64,000 bases of DNA, from positions 287,176-351,175 of the forward strand of contig NZ_KB907787.1 of NCBI RefSeq assembly GCF_000382205.1. Reading direction: 5' to 3'. Numbering within the stretch: position 1 is the stretch's first letter; every line of letters begins with the position of its first letter. This document shows, piece by piece, positions 34,985-44,351 of the stretch. The stretch comes from Dyadobacter beijingensis DSM 21582. GTDB taxonomy: Bacteria; Bacteroidota; Bacteroidia; Cytophagales; Spirosomataceae. Position numbers and translations under genes: made by a program. The notes below the pieces were generated by a model. That model worked only from the letters and a program-made list of their open reading frames with translations. It ran no database searches and was not told where the DNA came from.

Positions 34985-35782
34985 TTACATTCCAGGTTTT
35001 TTGCGGTTGTTATTCCGGTTGTTGTTATTGTTGTTGTTGTTCCGGTTCTGGAACTTGTTATTCCGGTTGCGGTTCTGATTGCCCTGGTTGTTGCCGCCCT
35101 GCCGGTCGCTGTTATGGCCGGATTGCGGTTTGAAGCCGATCTGGTTCACGCGGTTGCGTTCCTGGTTGTTGTTGCGGTCTTTCGGCGCAGCTTCGATGGG
35201 CCCGGATTTGCGGATGTAGTCGATTTCTTCTTTCAGACGGCCTTTGCTCAGCTGTTCGAGCTGGCTTAGCAGCACGTTGTCTTCGGGATTGTCCTTGTTC
35301 CAGGCATTGAAGAACGACCGCATGAGGCGGAAGATATAGGAGACGAAGGCCAGGCGGTCTTCGGGGTTTTCTGTTTGGGATGCTTTTTCAAGCAGCAGGT
35401 CAATGTTCCGGCCGTAATGGCGGAAGGTCAGATTTTGTTGGTTGTATTCAACGCGGAGGGGTTTTTTACCCAGTGCTTCTTTCGATGGCGGGGGAAAAGG
35501 ACTATCGACGTCCAACTCGAAACCGGAAATAATGTACAGATCGTCCCAGAGCTTGTTGGTGTAATCCTGGTTGTCCCGCATGTTGGGATGTATCTGACGC
35601 ATAAGCTCGACCAGGATGTGCGCGTAGAGTGTGCGCTTGGCTTTGTCCTCGATCTTGACGATGTGGTCGGCCAGTTTTTGTACGTTACTACCGTATTCTT
35701 TCAATGGGATATCTTTTTTATAATGGACAAAAATAATAAGTTTTTGTGGAAACAAAATGAGGTAGCGCTGTAAAACAGGCAT
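34985..35782 (-). CDS. DUF4290 protein with Asn/Arg-rich C-terminal tail
   Basis: The 265-residue protein has the DUF4290 domain from about residue 25 (LKEYGSNVQKLADHIVKI) to 195, a helical Bacteroidota family frequently found upstream of murA. The last 65 residues are a disordered Asn/Arg/Gln tail encoded by repeated AAC/AAT codons, likely to bind nucleic acid. The domain usually begins near residue 25, so the first 20 hydrophobic residues may not be translated; a non-ATG start inside is possible. Function is unknown. Confidence 0.8.
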   Translation of the reverse strand: MPVLQRYLILFPQKLIIFVHYKKDIPLKEYGSNVQKLADHIVKIEDKAKRTLYAHILVELMRQIHPNMRDNQDYTNKLWDDLYIISGFELDVDSPFPPPSKEALGKKPLRVEYNQQNLTFRHYGRNIDLLLEKASQTENPEDRLAFVSYIFRLMRSFFNAWNKDNPEDNVLLSQLEQLSKGRLKEEIDYIRKSGPIEAAPKDRNNNQERNRVNQIGFKPQSGHNSDRQGGNNQGNQNRNRNNKFQNRNNNNNNNNRNNNRKKPGM

Positions 35783-35796
35783 CTGCGGAGCTGTTC

Positions 35797-38562
35797 TCAG
35801 GGGGCGTAAAGCAAATGCCCGCGTGCGCCTTCCAAGATGGGTACCTTATTCCCTGCACTTACCGTGCTGCCGACGGTGTAATGGTAGAAAGCGGGAGAAA
35901 GCGCGCCCGGCCACCAGAAGTATTCGTTCAGGCCGGTATGGCAATGTAACAGCTTTCGGAATACAGTCGTTCCCGACTGGTCCGCGATGCAAAGTTCAAG
36001 GTCGGTATCGTCCGGCGACTCATGGTATATCGCGAACCGGAACCATTGTGCAGATGGATTAGGCGAAACGGTCACTTTAATGCCACTGGGGCGCGATGGA
36101 ACTTTGAAACGGATCTGGTAAGGCGCCGCCGCATTGCCCTCGCCGTCGCGGCATTGGACGGTAAATGTGTAGTCGCCCGGTTCGAGGGCGAGGGGAAATG
36201 TAATCTCATAATAACTGCCTGCCGCATTCAGCCCGCTCGCGTTGCGCAGTGAAATCCGTTCGTGCGTGCAGCCTGTGCAATGCCGTTTGAGCCAAACGCT
36301 GATGAATGTCGTGTCATGGGCAGCTAAGGGCAGGTGATCATCGAAAATGCGTATGCTGATCTGTGTGTTTGGGGATACTGTTTCGTCATGAACCAGCGGC
36401 CTGCCGTCGAATGTGACGGCCAGGAGCGGGGGCAGGCGTGGGATGGCGGTGCTGTCGGAGGCGTCGGGCGCATTCGGTGCCGGGAAAATGCGGACGGCCG
36501 GGTCGCCGTGGAGGGTCATTTGCTGTGTGGTAATGCGGTCAATAGTGGTTGGCGCGCGCAGCATATTCCTTCTGATCGCCTCCTGCTGGATAATGCCGAA
36601 CGGCTGGCTGGTGAATGCGGTGTCGGCGAGGACTTCGTAGAAAATATCGGTATAGCGCTTCAATGCCGTAGACGGCCCGTTGAATGTGTGTGCGAGAAAC
36701 AGTACGGCGCCGCGTTCCGGGGCGAAGATCCAGTCGCTGCTTAATGTTTGCGTGGCGTAGAAAATGCTGCCCGCCGCACACCCATTTACGATTATTGCGG
36801 GGTATCTGGGGTGATTCTGATAATTCCGGGCCGGGTCGCTGGCGTGACCGATGTCGATATCTGTCACATCAATGGAGGAATGCCCGAATAAGGTCACGAG
36901 CGCGAGGCCGTCGTTTACCGGCTCGTCGATCCGCACTTCTTCCACGGCATTGTCAGTCAGTTTTGAAATAGAAACGACTTTGCGGGCGAGCGGGGTGTTT
37001 TTTAGTTTTTGTTCAAATGAACGGGTATAGGATTTGAACAAAGTGAGTTCCTCCCATGATCTGCCGCCGCTCAAATGCATGATCCGTTTCCGCCACGCGG
37101 CAGACCTGGGTTCTGCTTCCAGCGCCTGCACCTTGCGAAGGTAGTCGAGCAGCTGGCGGGAGGTTAATGCATTCACGCGACCAATGGCAACGTACGGACC
37201 GGAATCGTTTTCATCCATTACCAGGGCAATGTCCGAGCCCGGCCAGCCCGCATTGGGGACCATATCGACCTGCCACGAATCCTTCATTTTGCGTGCCTTT
37301 TGCGGGTCGACCGACCTGCCCGCAAGTAGTACGAATTTTAAATGCTTTTGACCGGCCAGCCAGCGAATGGCATTGCGGATTCCTTGCGGACCAGCCTGGC
37401 CTGCATTGAACTGATCATATAATTCATGGCTATACATGACGGCCGTCCAGTAGCCGCCGCCTTTTTCAGAAGCACGGTAACCGGCATATTCCGCGACGGG
37501 ATCGCACCCGCCCACTGGCACGCGCATGAGTGGGTGCGTGACGATCAGGTATTCGGTTTGCGGATCGATCGGTTTGAAATGGACAATCCGGCCGGGGAGC
37601 GTCTGCTTGTACGCGGGTGCAACGCGCGGACCTGCCTGCGGGTAACGCATCCATGCGTACGAAACGGACACCTGCCCGCCAGTAGCCGTGGGCAGCAATG
37701 CAAGCGTAACGCGGCCATGTGCGTCAAAGTTTTGAACCGGGAGGGTTAGTGCAATGCGTTTCGTCTCCCTGCCTGTGACAGCGATTTCAGCCAGTTCAGT
37801 TTGCAGATTGCCCGTCGTGCCGAGCCATATTGTTATTACATGCACGCCCGGCGACCAGCCTGCCAGCAGTATCTCACAGGCAGCATTGGCCTGGCCGTCT
37901 CGAAACAGGTGATCCGTTTGGAATACCATTTCGAATGGCACGCCCGTGGCCATGGGAGGGCCGGTCCATCCCTCGCCTTCGTCGTAGGCCGTGCGCAGCG
38001 AGCCGGTTTGGTAATCGCTTTCTTCGGGGAAAAAGCGGCCGGGCAGGTAATGCGAGGTGAATAATTGTAAAGTTTCGCCGGTATGGATGGCGGCGGTGTC
38101 GGTAATCGTTCCGGGTTTCGGAAAATGAGTGCGCAGGCCTTGTTTGCCGCTGTTCCAGGTCAGGAAACAGGCGGCGGTATCCGAGTACAGGTTATAGAAG
38201 GCATGAGGCATGGCGCCGGGCGAGGTGTAGAGCGCACTATCCGTCGTACCATCATTTTTTTGACCTGCAAAAACAATATAGCCCTCGGTACCCAGCATGC
38301 CCGCAGCGGCACCTGCCACCTCAATGGCCTGTTCCGAGCCGCGCCTGAAAAGCTGAATGCTGCCGGCCAATACAGAATCGACCGGGATGCCGTAAGCGGC
38401 CAGTTCTCGACCGGTGATTTTGTAGGCGCCATTTTCGGTCACCGGAATGCGCAGGTATTGCTGGCCGTAGCCGATCCACTCGTTGCCGTACTGCGGCTGC
38501 GCATTGGTGTGAATACAATTAAACATGCATCCAATGATCCATAATGTGTGTTTCCTTGTCAT
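35797..38562 (-). CDS. C25-family cysteine peptidase, PorU-like, putative T9SS cargo
   Basis: The 921-residue exported protein has a signal peptide ending HTNAQ. The first 300 residues are beta-rich like PorU (RIPVTENGAYKITGREL). The C25 domain at about 350-700 keeps His561 in LFGHSSIDVTD and Cys595 in IIVNGCAAG. They are 34 residues apart, as in PorU (25256), so the dyad is likely active. The last 80 residues (VTVSPNPSAQWFRFAIY, then a final HLLYAP) resemble a sorting domain. It lies 38 nt downstream of folA. Either a second sortase or a secreted protease is possible. Confidence 0.8.
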   Translation of the reverse strand: MTRKHTLWIIGCMFNCIHTNAQPQYGNEWIGYGQQYLRIPVTENGAYKITGRELAAYGIPVDSVLAGSIQLFRRGSEQAIEVAGAAAGMLGTEGYIVFAGQKNDGTTDSALYTSPGAMPHAFYNLYSDTAACFLTWNSGKQGLRTHFPKPGTITDTAAIHTGETLQLFTSHYLPGRFFPEESDYQTGSLRTAYDEGEGWTGPPMATGVPFEMVFQTDHLFRDGQANAACEILLAGWSPGVHVITIWLGTTGNLQTELAEIAVTGRETKRIALTLPVQNFDAHGRVTLALLPTATGGQVSVSYAWMRYPQAGPRVAPAYKQTLPGRIVHFKPIDPQTEYLIVTHPLMRVPVGGCDPVAEYAGYRASEKGGGYWTAVMYSHELYDQFNAGQAGPQGIRNAIRWLAGQKHLKFVLLAGRSVDPQKARKMKDSWQVDMVPNAGWPGSDIALVMDENDSGPYVAIGRVNALTSRQLLDYLRKVQALEAEPRSAAWRKRIMHLSGGRSWEELTLFKSYTRSFEQKLKNTPLARKVVSISKLTDNAVEEVRIDEPVNDGLALVTLFGHSSIDVTDIDIGHASDPARNYQNHPRYPAIIVNGCAAGSIFYATQTLSSDWIFAPERGAVLFLAHTFNGPSTALKRYTDIFYEVLADTAFTSQPFGIIQQEAIRRNMLRAPTTIDRITTQQMTLHGDPAVRIFPAPNAPDASDSTAIPRLPPLLAVTFDGRPLVHDETVSPNTQISIRIFDDHLPLAAHDTTFISVWLKRHCTGCTHERISLRNASGLNAAGSYYEITFPLALEPGDYTFTVQCRDGEGNAAAPYQIRFKVPSRPSGIKVTVSPNPSAQWFRFAIYHESPDDTDLELCIADQSGTTVFRKLLHCHTGLNEYFWWPGALSPAFYHYTVGSTVSAGNKVPILEGARGHLLYAP

Positions 38563-38600
38563 CGTCCGGGTTTTTGTGACGCGCAAGGGCTGGTTCGCGG

Positions 38601-39104
38601 CTACTCCGGCTGCTTCCTTACATACAGATTCATGGAAAACGAATAGGCATGATCTTCGTCGGTGCCATGAAATTCCGAGCTTGCAAGCTGCCAGTCGTCC
38701 GGCTTGAATGCCGGGAAAAAGGCATCTCCTTCGACTTGTGCGTGTACAATGGTTAAATACATTCTGTCGGCAAGCGGGAGCATTTGCTGGAAAATACTGG
38801 CGCCGCCCAGAATGAATACGTCGGTTTCGCCGGAAAGTAACGCAATGGCTTCGGGAATATCTCCGGCATATTCCGTATGGGGTTCAGCGTGCGCGGGCGG
38901 ACGGGCGGTAATGATCACATTCCGGTGCTCGGAATGCAGTGCGTCGGGCGCTTCGAAGCTCTTTCGGCCCATGATGAACGCCTTACCGGCGGTGACTTTC
39001 CGGAAATGCGCCCATTCATCAGGCAAATGCCAGGGCAGACTGTTATTGATCCCAATAACACGGTTCTCACTCATCGCCGCAATAATATAAAGTCGAGTCT
39101 TCAT
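38601..39104 (-). CDS. folA: dihydrofolate reductase
   Basis: The 167-residue enzyme reduces dihydrofolate with NADPH. MSENRVIGINNSLPWHLPDEWAHFRK contains the catalytic Asp after LPWHLP. FIMGRKSFEA and VFILGGASIF are the NADPH-binding segments, and GDAFFPAF is a C-terminal landmark. An ATG two codons upstream (39110) is equally possible. thyA is not in this window. The C25 gene follows closely. Confidence 0.93.
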   Translation of the reverse strand: MKTRLYIIAAMSENRVIGINNSLPWHLPDEWAHFRKVTAGKAFIMGRKSFEAPDALHSEHRNVIITARPPAHAEPHTEYAGDIPEAIALLSGETDVFILGGASIFQQMLPLADRMYLTIVHAQVEGDAFFPAFKPDDWQLASSEFHGTDEDHAYSFSMNLYVRKQPE

Positions 39105-39285
39105 CTGCATATGATCATGTTCATATTCGTATTCCCTGCCGTCGGCCTAAGTCGACGGGAAAAGATAATAAAAGAGAAGTGATTCTGAATGGGTAGATAA
39201 GCAAAGCTTTGGGAGCCAAAGAGATTTTAAGCCGATCGGCCTTTTGAATTTGCCATTCATCCTAACGATCCCATCTTTTTTACAT

Positions 39286-39308
39286 GGTACCTTGCATCGC
39301 AAAGTACC
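39286..39308 (+). promoter_or_regulatory. palindromic operator overlapping padR promoter
   Basis: GGTACnTTGC and GCAAnGTACC form a near-perfect 23-bp dyad (one mismatched pair) around 39297. Its left arm contains CTTG (39291-39294), the likely -33 element. The first element of a repressor such as PadR would thus be blocked. Confidence 0.6.
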
Positions 39309-39314
39309 TGTGTA

Positions 39315-39322
39315 TACCTTTG
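39315..39322 (+). promoter_or_regulatory. -7 element (TACCTTTG) of the padR operon
   Basis: TACCTTTG matches TAnnTTTG, with CTTG 20 bp upstream at 39291-39294, close to the expected Bacteroidota spacing. The start codon of padR is 70 nt downstream. Confidence 0.6.
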
Positions 39323-39391
39323 TATTGTTAGAATTTGGATTCTATCTATTAGCCATGAACTTATTCATTAAAAATTAACAGATGCAACCAC

Positions 39392-39757
39392 ATGAATATT
39401 GAAAATGCCCAAGTGCAGATGCGGAAGGGAATTTTGGAATTCTGTATCCTGCACATCATATCCCGGGGCGAAGTATATGCTTCGGATATGTTGGATGAAC
39501 TGACGTCCGCTCACATCATGGTGGTGGAAGGCACATTATACCCGCTTCTTACCAGGTTAAAAAACTCGGGCTGGCTGGATTATAAATGGGTGGAGTCGTC
39601 TTCGGGCCCTCCAAGGAAATACTATGTTTTGACGGATGAGGGGAAGGTGTTCCTGGACGCGATGCAGGCTACGTGGTTTGAGCTCGCCGATTCGGTGCAA
39701 ACCGTGATAAAACGCACGGAGGAATTGAGCAAAACGGCTTCTGGCAATCCTTCCTGA
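39392..39757 (+). CDS. PadR family transcriptional regulator
   Basis: The 121-residue winged-helix protein begins MNIENAQVQMRKGILEFCILHIISRGEVYASDMLDEL and has wing motif VVEGTLYPLLTRLKNSGWLDYKWVESSSGPPRKYYVLT, hallmark of PadR. The C-terminal helix is the dimerisation part. It is followed at 39 nt by a PspC/DUF2807 protein, a common Bacteroidota pairing. The upstream palindrome suggests autorepression; the effector is unknown. Confidence 0.9.
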   Translation: MNIENAQVQMRKGILEFCILHIISRGEVYASDMLDELTSAHIMVVEGTLYPLLTRLKNSGWLDYKWVESSSGPPRKYYVLTDEGKVFLDAMQATWFELADSVQTVIKRTEELSKTASGNPS

Positions 39758-39796
39758 CCCTAACTGATCACTTAGAGACATTCGATTATTTCAATC

Positions 39797-42340
39797 ATGA
39801 AAAAGACAATCAGCATAAATATTGGCGGCATTATCTTCCATATCGAGGAAGATGGCTACGAGAAACTGAAAGGTTATCTTGCCTCTATCCAGAAGTATTT
39901 TTCTTCGTTCGCGGATAGCAAAGAGATCCTTTCGGACATTGAGGGCAGGATTGCGGAGCGGTTTTTGAACAAACAAAAAGCAGAGAGCAAGCAGGTAATA
40001 TCCTTGTCGGATGTGGACGAGCTCATTGCGGCAATGGGTACCGTGGCCGATTTCGAGGCCATCGAGCAGGCCGAGGACATTCTCGCCGACCCATTGGAAA
40101 CAGCTTCAACCCATACATCCGCACCGCAGCAAGAAACTTATACTTCCTACAATGCACCTAACCCGCCGAAAGCGGAGCCTGCGAAACCGGGCGCACCAAG
40201 AAAGCTGTATCGCGACCTGCGCAGAAAGCTGCTTGGCGGCGTGGCGGCCGGTCTGGCGCATTACTTCACGGTGGATGCGATCTGGGTGAGGCTGGCATTT
40301 TTGTTCGCCGTAGTCGGCTTACCTGCGGGTTCGGGGATGCTAGATATGAATGCGGAAGAGGTTTTCGGACCGATTTCGGGCTTCACGGTGCTCGTTTACA
40401 TTGCCATGTGGGTGGCATTTCCCGGTTCTGCCTCGCTGGAAGAGGATGCGCATGTGAAGAAATTTTACCGCGATCCGGACCGTAAGGTAGTAGGCGGTGT
40501 GGCTGCGGGCGTAGCTTCCTATTTCGGGATCGACCTCGGCGTGGTACGCTTCCTGTGGGTTTTGTCCATCCTGCTGTTCGGTACCGGGTTCCTGATTTAC
40601 CTCGTGCTGTGGGTGATTGCGCCGAATGCGAACACGCTGACCGAAAAAATGGAAATGCAGGGGGAGCCTATTACCCTCTCCAATATTGAGTCGAACATCA
40701 AGCAGAGCCTCAATTTGGATGAAAGAGGGGGAGAAGAGCATATTGTGACCAAAATCCTGTTGTTTCCTTTTCGGGCAATCGGGTTGATTATCAATGCCCT
40801 TGGGAAATTGCTAAGGGGGCTGGGGCCGATCGTGCGGATACTTATCGGCGCATTCCTGATCGGAACTTCCGCGCTGGGCTTACTGGGTATCGTGATCGCG
40901 GCGGGCATTGCGCTGGGGGTTACCAGTGCGGGTGCATTCGATAACCTGCCGCTGCCGTTTGTGATTTACCAGGAGCTGCCTGAAATACTGATCATTTCGT
41001 CCATTTTCGTGGCGGCTATCCCGTTGATCACCTTCCTTTTGCTGGGCCTTACATTGATTTCCAACAAAAAAATCGTCGGCGGCAGCGTGTGGCTCACCTT
41101 GCTCGGCCTCTGGATCATTGGCGTGGTAGGCGCCACGGTAGGAGGGATTTCGTACCAGCAGAATTTCGCCAAAAGAGGGGAAGTAGTGGAAACAGCGTTT
41201 TACAAAGCCCCGCAAGGCACGCTGACGCTGAATTTCGACTATGACAATGACGACGAAAATATCGACGTGGACGTGCGCCTGGCCGGGTACAGCGCGGGCG
41301 ACAGTATCAAACTCGAAAAGACATTGCGTGCAAGAGGCCGGTCACGCGAGAGCGCTGAGCAGAATGCACGGGCGATCCGGTACGACCTGGCGCTCCGGGA
41401 TTCGGTGCTGACATTCACGGAAGGCCCGCTTATCGCCGGCCGCACGAAGTTCCGCGACCAGGAGATCGACCTTACGGTGAGCATTCCATATAATAAGCCT
41501 TTTATCATGAACCGCGATTTCTACTACCTGCTCAACGACTGGGAGTCGGAGCAGCGTAACCTGAAACGCTACGATCTCTCGCATAACGACGAGGTGGTAT
41601 GGAAAAAGCTGATCTGGGTGATGCGGCAGGATTCGGGACTGGTTTGTACCAACATTCCGGCCAAATATATCCGCAGCGAGAACAGCGACGAGGACAACAA
41701 CTCGGGCTACTCGTTTGAATACAACGACAACAGCGATCTGGAACTGGGCGACCGCGGCAGTTACAGCAAGCAATTCCCGGTGTCGGAATTTAAGAAGGTC
41801 GACATCGGCGGCGCTTATTCGATCATCATCCGTCAGGGTTCTGAGTACACGGTAACGGCCGATTCTGACAACCAGGAGCATATCGACGACATCAAGGTGA
41901 CCGTGGAAGATGGTGTGCTGCGGGTGAAGCGCAACCGCGAGTTCAACCTGTTCGACAGCGAAAAATGGGAGCGCGTAGGGCTGGTGATCACCATGCCGAC
42001 GATCGAAGCCGTATCGCTTTCGGGTGCGAACAAGACATTGGTCACCGAGTTCAAAGACCTGCCGAAGCTTGACGTGCAGATTTCGGGCGCTTCCAAATCG
42101 GAGCTGAACGTGTTCGTCGACCAGCTGACGGTGAACGTATCCGGCGCGTCGAAAGCCACGCTGAAAGGTTCGGCCAAATCGGCCAAATTGGATGCGCACG
42201 GGGCCTGCAAACTGACGGCTACCGAAATGAATATCCAGAATGCCGACGTGGACGCGTCGGGCGCTTCGAAAGTGGAGCTGAGCCACGTGCCTAACCTGAA
42301 CCGCCACGCCAGCGGTGCCAGCAAGATTAATGTGCAGTAA
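39797..42340 (+). CDS. double-PspC and DUF2807 (head GIN) membrane protein
   Basis: The 847-residue protein has an N-terminal polar region of about 130 residues. First PspC-like domain: about 134-210 (RKLYRDLRRKLLGGVAAGLAHYFTVD). Second: about 222-276 (KKFYRDPDRKVVGGVAAGVASYFGIDLGVVRFLWVLSILL). Four or more further membrane segments follow to about 455. The C-terminal 250 residues are an extracytoplasmic DUF2807 beta-helix with repeated SGASK motifs. PspC proteins sense or answer envelope stress; the beta-helix part probably faces the periplasm. It fuses two families usually encoded apart and is second in the padR operon. Confidence 0.85.
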   Translation: MKKTISINIGGIIFHIEEDGYEKLKGYLASIQKYFSSFADSKEILSDIEGRIAERFLNKQKAESKQVISLSDVDELIAAMGTVADFEAIEQAEDILADPLETASTHTSAPQQETYTSYNAPNPPKAEPAKPGAPRKLYRDLRRKLLGGVAAGLAHYFTVDAIWVRLAFLFAVVGLPAGSGMLDMNAEEVFGPISGFTVLVYIAMWVAFPGSASLEEDAHVKKFYRDPDRKVVGGVAAGVASYFGIDLGVVRFLWVLSILLFGTGFLIYLVLWVIAPNANTLTEKMEMQGEPITLSNIESNIKQSLNLDERGGEEHIVTKILLFPFRAIGLIINALGKLLRGLGPIVRILIGAFLIGTSALGLLGIVIAAGIALGVTSAGAFDNLPLPFVIYQELPEILIISSIFVAAIPLITFLLLGLTLISNKKIVGGSVWLTLLGLWIIGVVGATVGGISYQQNFAKRGEVVETAFYKAPQGTLTLNFDYDNDDENIDVDVRLAGYSAGDSIKLEKTLRARGRSRESAEQNARAIRYDLALRDSVLTFTEGPLIAGRTKFRDQEIDLTVSIPYNKPFIMNRDFYYLLNDWESEQRNLKRYDLSHNDEVVWKKLIWVMRQDSGLVCTNIPAKYIRSENSDEDNNSGYSFEYNDNSDLELGDRGSYSKQFPVSEFKKVDIGGAYSIIIRQGSEYTVTADSDNQEHIDDIKVTVEDGVLRVKRNREFNLFDSEKWERVGLVITMPTIEAVSLSGANKTLVTEFKDLPKLDVQISGASKSELNVFVDQLTVNVSGASKATLKGSAKSAKLDAHGACKLTATEMNIQNADVDASGASKVELSHVPNLNRHASGASKINVQ

Positions 42341-42346
42341 TATTTT

Positions 42347-42374
42347 GAATGCCGGTGCAACGTCGCCGGCATTC
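42347..42374 (+). other. intercistronic hairpin between DUF2807 genes
   Basis: GAATGCCGG (42347-42355) pairs with CCGGCATTC (42366-42374). No T run follows, so it is more likely a partial attenuator or mRNA-stabilising hairpin than a full terminator. Confidence 0.55.
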
Positions 42375-42409
42375 ATGTCATCTTTCGGGAAAATCTAACT
42401 TATTAAACC

Positions 42410-43105
42410 ATGAAAAGAACGCAACTATTCCTCATCGCCGCCCTTTTGATCACCGCATTGTCTTGCCAGGTGTCGGCACAGGAAACACGCAAATTCTCGG
42501 TATCCGGCTTTACCAAACTGTCGATGGGCAGCGCCTTCAAAATAGATGTGAAACAAGGCAGCGGGTTCAGCGTGACGGCCACCGGCCGCTCCGAGGACCT
42601 AGACGATATGGAATCGGCCGTGAAAAGCGGTACCCTGCATTTGGGCTATAAAAACAATGGCTGGAACAAAAACCGCAAGATGGTCGAAATAGCAATCACG
42701 ATGCCCGCTCTCGAAGGCGTTGATTTTTCCGGAGCATCCAAAGCCAATGTGGCCCGTTTCAGCGGTGTCAAGAGTATGGAGATCGAAGTGTCGGGCGCCT
42801 CGCAGGTAACGATGAGCGTGTCTTCCCCGAAAGTGGCCGTTGACCTTTCCGGCGCGTCCTCGCTCACCTTAACCGGCGAAGGCGATGTGCTGACCGGCGA
42901 CGTTTCGGGCGCTTCTTCCCTCAAAGGACGTGATTTCTCGGCCAAAACCGTCAATATCGACGCTTCCGGCGCGAGTAGCGCGGCGGTGCTCGCCAGCAAC
43001 ACCGTCAATGCCGAAGCGAGCGGTGCGAGCAGCATCCGGTATTCCGGTGGTGCGAAGGACATTCATTCCAGCACCTCCGGCGCCAGTTCGGTCAAAAGAG
43101 ATTAA
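42410..43105 (+). CDS. secreted DUF2807 (head GIN domain) protein
   Basis: The 231-residue exported protein has a signal peptide (ends near VSAQE). Its DUF2807 beta-helix has repeated SGAS motifs (FSGASKAN, VSGASQV, LSGASSL, VSGASSL, ASGASSA, ASGASSI, TSGASSV). The same repeats form the C-terminus of the preceding protein, suggesting duplication of that domain. It is third in the padR operon. Function is unknown, probably envelope-associated. Confidence 0.85.
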   Translation: MKRTQLFLIAALLITALSCQVSAQETRKFSVSGFTKLSMGSAFKIDVKQGSGFSVTATGRSEDLDDMESAVKSGTLHLGYKNNGWNKNRKMVEIAITMPALEGVDFSGASKANVARFSGVKSMEIEVSGASQVTMSVSSPKVAVDLSGASSLTLTGEGDVLTGDVSGASSLKGRDFSAKTVNIDASGASSAAVLASNTVNAEASGASSIRYSGGAKDIHSSTSGASSVKRD

Positions 43106-43138
43106 AGACAATTAGTAATAATTCACCACGAACTACAC

Positions 43139-43163
43139 AAAAGGCCTGCATTGCGGGCCTTTT
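43139..43163. terminator. bidirectional terminator
   Basis: AAAAGGCC (43139-43146) pairs with GGCCTTTT (43156-43163), with further TGC/GCG pairing inside. It serves the padR operon rightward and the lipoprotein gene leftward, which converge here. Confidence 0.8.
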
Positions 43164-43167
43164 GTGT

Positions 43168-44235
43168 TTATTGGCATTTGTAGCGAAATGTGGTGTTCAT
43201 GGTGTACCCACTGCCGTCTGGCAGCGGCGCCCAGGATTCGGGCAGGCCGTCGGCCCTGTATGCGTAAATGAATTTCTGGTCGTATGTGGGTCCCCCGACA
43301 TAACTGGTGGATTTTTCGCTGGTCATGTTATTCACGCCATTCGAGGTGCGTACCGTCTCCACACTTTCAGGAATACCCTTGAATATCCTTGGAATGTGCG
43401 TTTCAGGATTGACATGATCGTCGTAAGTGAACTCCTGAAGATAGTTGGGTTTGCCGTCTTGCGTGAATTTAACGCTCAGCATATTGCCCCGCGTGTCATA
43501 AGTGTATTCATACAGATAGTTGGAGCTTTTTTGTGTTTTCGCCTTGCCGTTATCATCATACTGCACATCCATAATAACCTTCCCATCCGTGTTTTTGGTG
43601 ATTGTCGAAGCGATAACACCGTTTTTGAACGTTGAAAGGACAGAGCTCGTAGGAGTTGTGATCAATGTGGATGCCAGCTTGTTCTGCGTATCATATGCAT
43701 ATTTTTTCACCATTTCACTTTCCTCGACAACTGGTGTATCATTATCTCCCTGCAATCGAATGACTGTTTTAATATCCACAGTTGTGGCGCGCCCAGATTC
43801 ATATTGATAAGCTGATGTCTCAATTGTCTCTGTTTTAAATTTCAAATAATACTGGGAGTTGTACTTGTATGAGTGGCCTATTGTGCCCTCATACAAATCG
43901 ATTGTGGTGACGATCATCCGCGTCAAATAACCATCCGAATTATACTGGGGTACATGGTCGGTAGTTATGGTACGCTTCCACTGATTAAAAGCTTCCGAAT
44001 TACTGATCGACCTCGCGCTAACCAATTGTTTGTCGTCATCCAGAACAACCTCATTTCCCGATTCATGCGTGGATGTTTGAGAAGTTAAAATTGAAGTTTT
44101 ACCTGTAAACAGGCATTCAGCCGGCTGCGGCTCATGATCCTTCTTCGAACAAGAAACAAAAATCACCAGCGCAATCATCACGCACGATGCCCGCAGCGCG
44201 CGACGCAGGGATAGAGAAATAGAGGTTTGAGGCAT
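43168..44235 (-). CDS. lipoprotein with YD/RHS-like repeats, unknown function
   Basis: The 355-residue lipoprotein has lipobox IFVSC (Cys29). The mature protein has repeated strand pairs with Tyr and Gly-Asn (YAYDTQNKLASTLI, YEYTYDTRGNMLSVKF, EFTYDDHVNP, IYAYRADGLPESW) like RHS/YD repeats. I do not recognise a named family. The start at 44235 was chosen over an upstream in-frame ATG at 44325, which would place 30 residues ahead of the signal and overlap the divergent region. Confidence 0.7.
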   Translation of the reverse strand: MPQTSISLSLRRALRASCVMIALVIFVSCSKKDHEPQPAECLFTGKTSILTSQTSTHESGNEVVLDDDKQLVSARSISNSEAFNQWKRTITTDHVPQYNSDGYLTRMIVTTIDLYEGTIGHSYKYNSQYYLKFKTETIETSAYQYESGRATTVDIKTVIRLQGDNDTPVVEESEMVKKYAYDTQNKLASTLITTPTSSVLSTFKNGVIASTITKNTDGKVIMDVQYDDNGKAKTQKSSNYLYEYTYDTRGNMLSVKFTQDGKPNYLQEFTYDDHVNPETHIPRIFKGIPESVETVRTSNGVNNMTSEKSTSYVGGPTYDQKFIYAYRADGLPESWAPLPDGSGYTMNTTFRYKCQ

Positions 44236-44351
44236 AGAATGGAGGTTTGTGAGGTAAAGTAGCAAGTAACCCAGAATAACTTTAACAATTTGGGATAAAT
44301 CAGTTTCTTTTACAACTTGCATCACTCAACAAGCTTTCCCTGACATCACAC

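Larger units (their letters stand above)
39111..39391. other. divergent intergenic region between folA and padR
   Basis: These 281 bases hold the padR promoter and operator-like palindrome (39286-39322, listed separately). I see no RNA gene. A weak palindrome GCCGATCGGC lies near 39232-39241. Confidence 0.45.

Noticed and set aside
34985..35180. Asn-codon repeat in the DUF4290 gene as a phase-variation switch
   Set aside because: Triplet repeats would change tail length but not frame, and no promoter effect is visible.
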